A DNA stretch of 64,000 nucleotides from Bradyrhizobium oligotrophicum S58 (GTDB lineage Bacteria > Pseudomonadota > Alphaproteobacteria > Rhizobiales > Xanthobacteraceae): the NCBI RefSeq assembly GCF_000344805.1, contig NC_020453.1, positions 5,055,001-5,119,000 of the forward strand, in the 5' to 3' direction. This document shows, piece by piece, positions 63,735 through 64,000 of the stretch. Position numbers and translations under genes: made by a program. The stretch's first letter is position 1; each line of letters begins with the position of its first letter. Under the pieces are notes generated by a model that worked only from the letters and a program-made list of their open reading frames with translations, had not been told where the DNA came from and made no database searches.

Positions 63735-64000
<266 letters not shown>

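Overview
The window is a high-GC chromosomal segment of an alphaproteobacterium that most resembles Bradyrhizobium or a near relative. The evidence is the protein signatures (a DUF3551-type secreted protein, tripartite tricarboxylate transporter, many acyl-CoA enzymes, a guaB/MAPEG/rsmB/guaA block) and dense, dispersed palindromic intergenic repeats. The genus is an inference from recognition, not a database result. No rRNA, tRNA, CRISPR array, insertion sequence or phage gene was seen. The two window ends cut guaA (left) and an SDR dehydrogenase (right).

Layout. 1-5.8 kb: purine and ribosome housekeeping on the minus strand (guaA, an RsmB-type methyltransferase, a MAPEG protein, an MDR oxidoreductase, guaB). 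6-8 kb: a small membrane protein and a DHA2-type MFS pump. 8.1-12.8 kb: a three-gene operon linked by 4-nt overlaps (HlyD-like fusion protein, secreted hydrolase-like protein, GT2 synthase with a PilZ-like tail lacking the usual motifs). It resembles the bgsBA mixed-linkage glucan locus of Sinorhizobium and is the best candidate here for an under-described system. 13-16 kb: a complete TctABC-type transporter. 16.2-19 kb: two small secreted proteins, rlmE and ppx/gppA. 19.2-28 kb: an orphan form-II CoxL-like molybdo-hydroxylase, a thioesterase-like protein, a DUF188 protein, an ABC-F ATPase, a D-threonine aldolase-like enzyme and an HI0933-type flavoprotein.

28-36.2 kb: a minus-strand acyl-CoA and valine catabolic cluster (SDR, MaoC, acyl-CoA synthetase, mmsB, 3-hydroxyisobutyryl-CoA hydrolase, acyl-CoA dehydrogenase, mmsA). 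36.3-42.1 kb: a TetR regulator divergent from an enoyl-CoA hydratase with a perfect FNR/FixK box between them, an apparent thiolase relic, an MFS transporter, a carboxyltransferase and its IclR neighbour. 42.5-44.8 kb: a three-domain glutaminase (glutaminase-STAS-cNMP) and a 33-residue membrane peptide. 45-49.1 kb: a second CoA-ester operon (CaiB-type CoA transferase, acyl-CoA dehydrogenase, Cys-less thiolase-like protein, DUF35 protein). 49.4-54.4 kb: a GFA-family protein, a 760-nt gene-free stretch with four tandem hairpins, a CPA2 antiporter, a DinB-like protein and a thiolase. 54.5-64 kb: a sugar-acid regulon made of an ABC importer and DenD-like dehydrogenase divergent from a LacI regulator, an IlvD/Edd dehydratase and an SDR.

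At least six families of palindromic repeats fill most intergenic spaces. They often abut gene ends and in two places contribute the stop codon.
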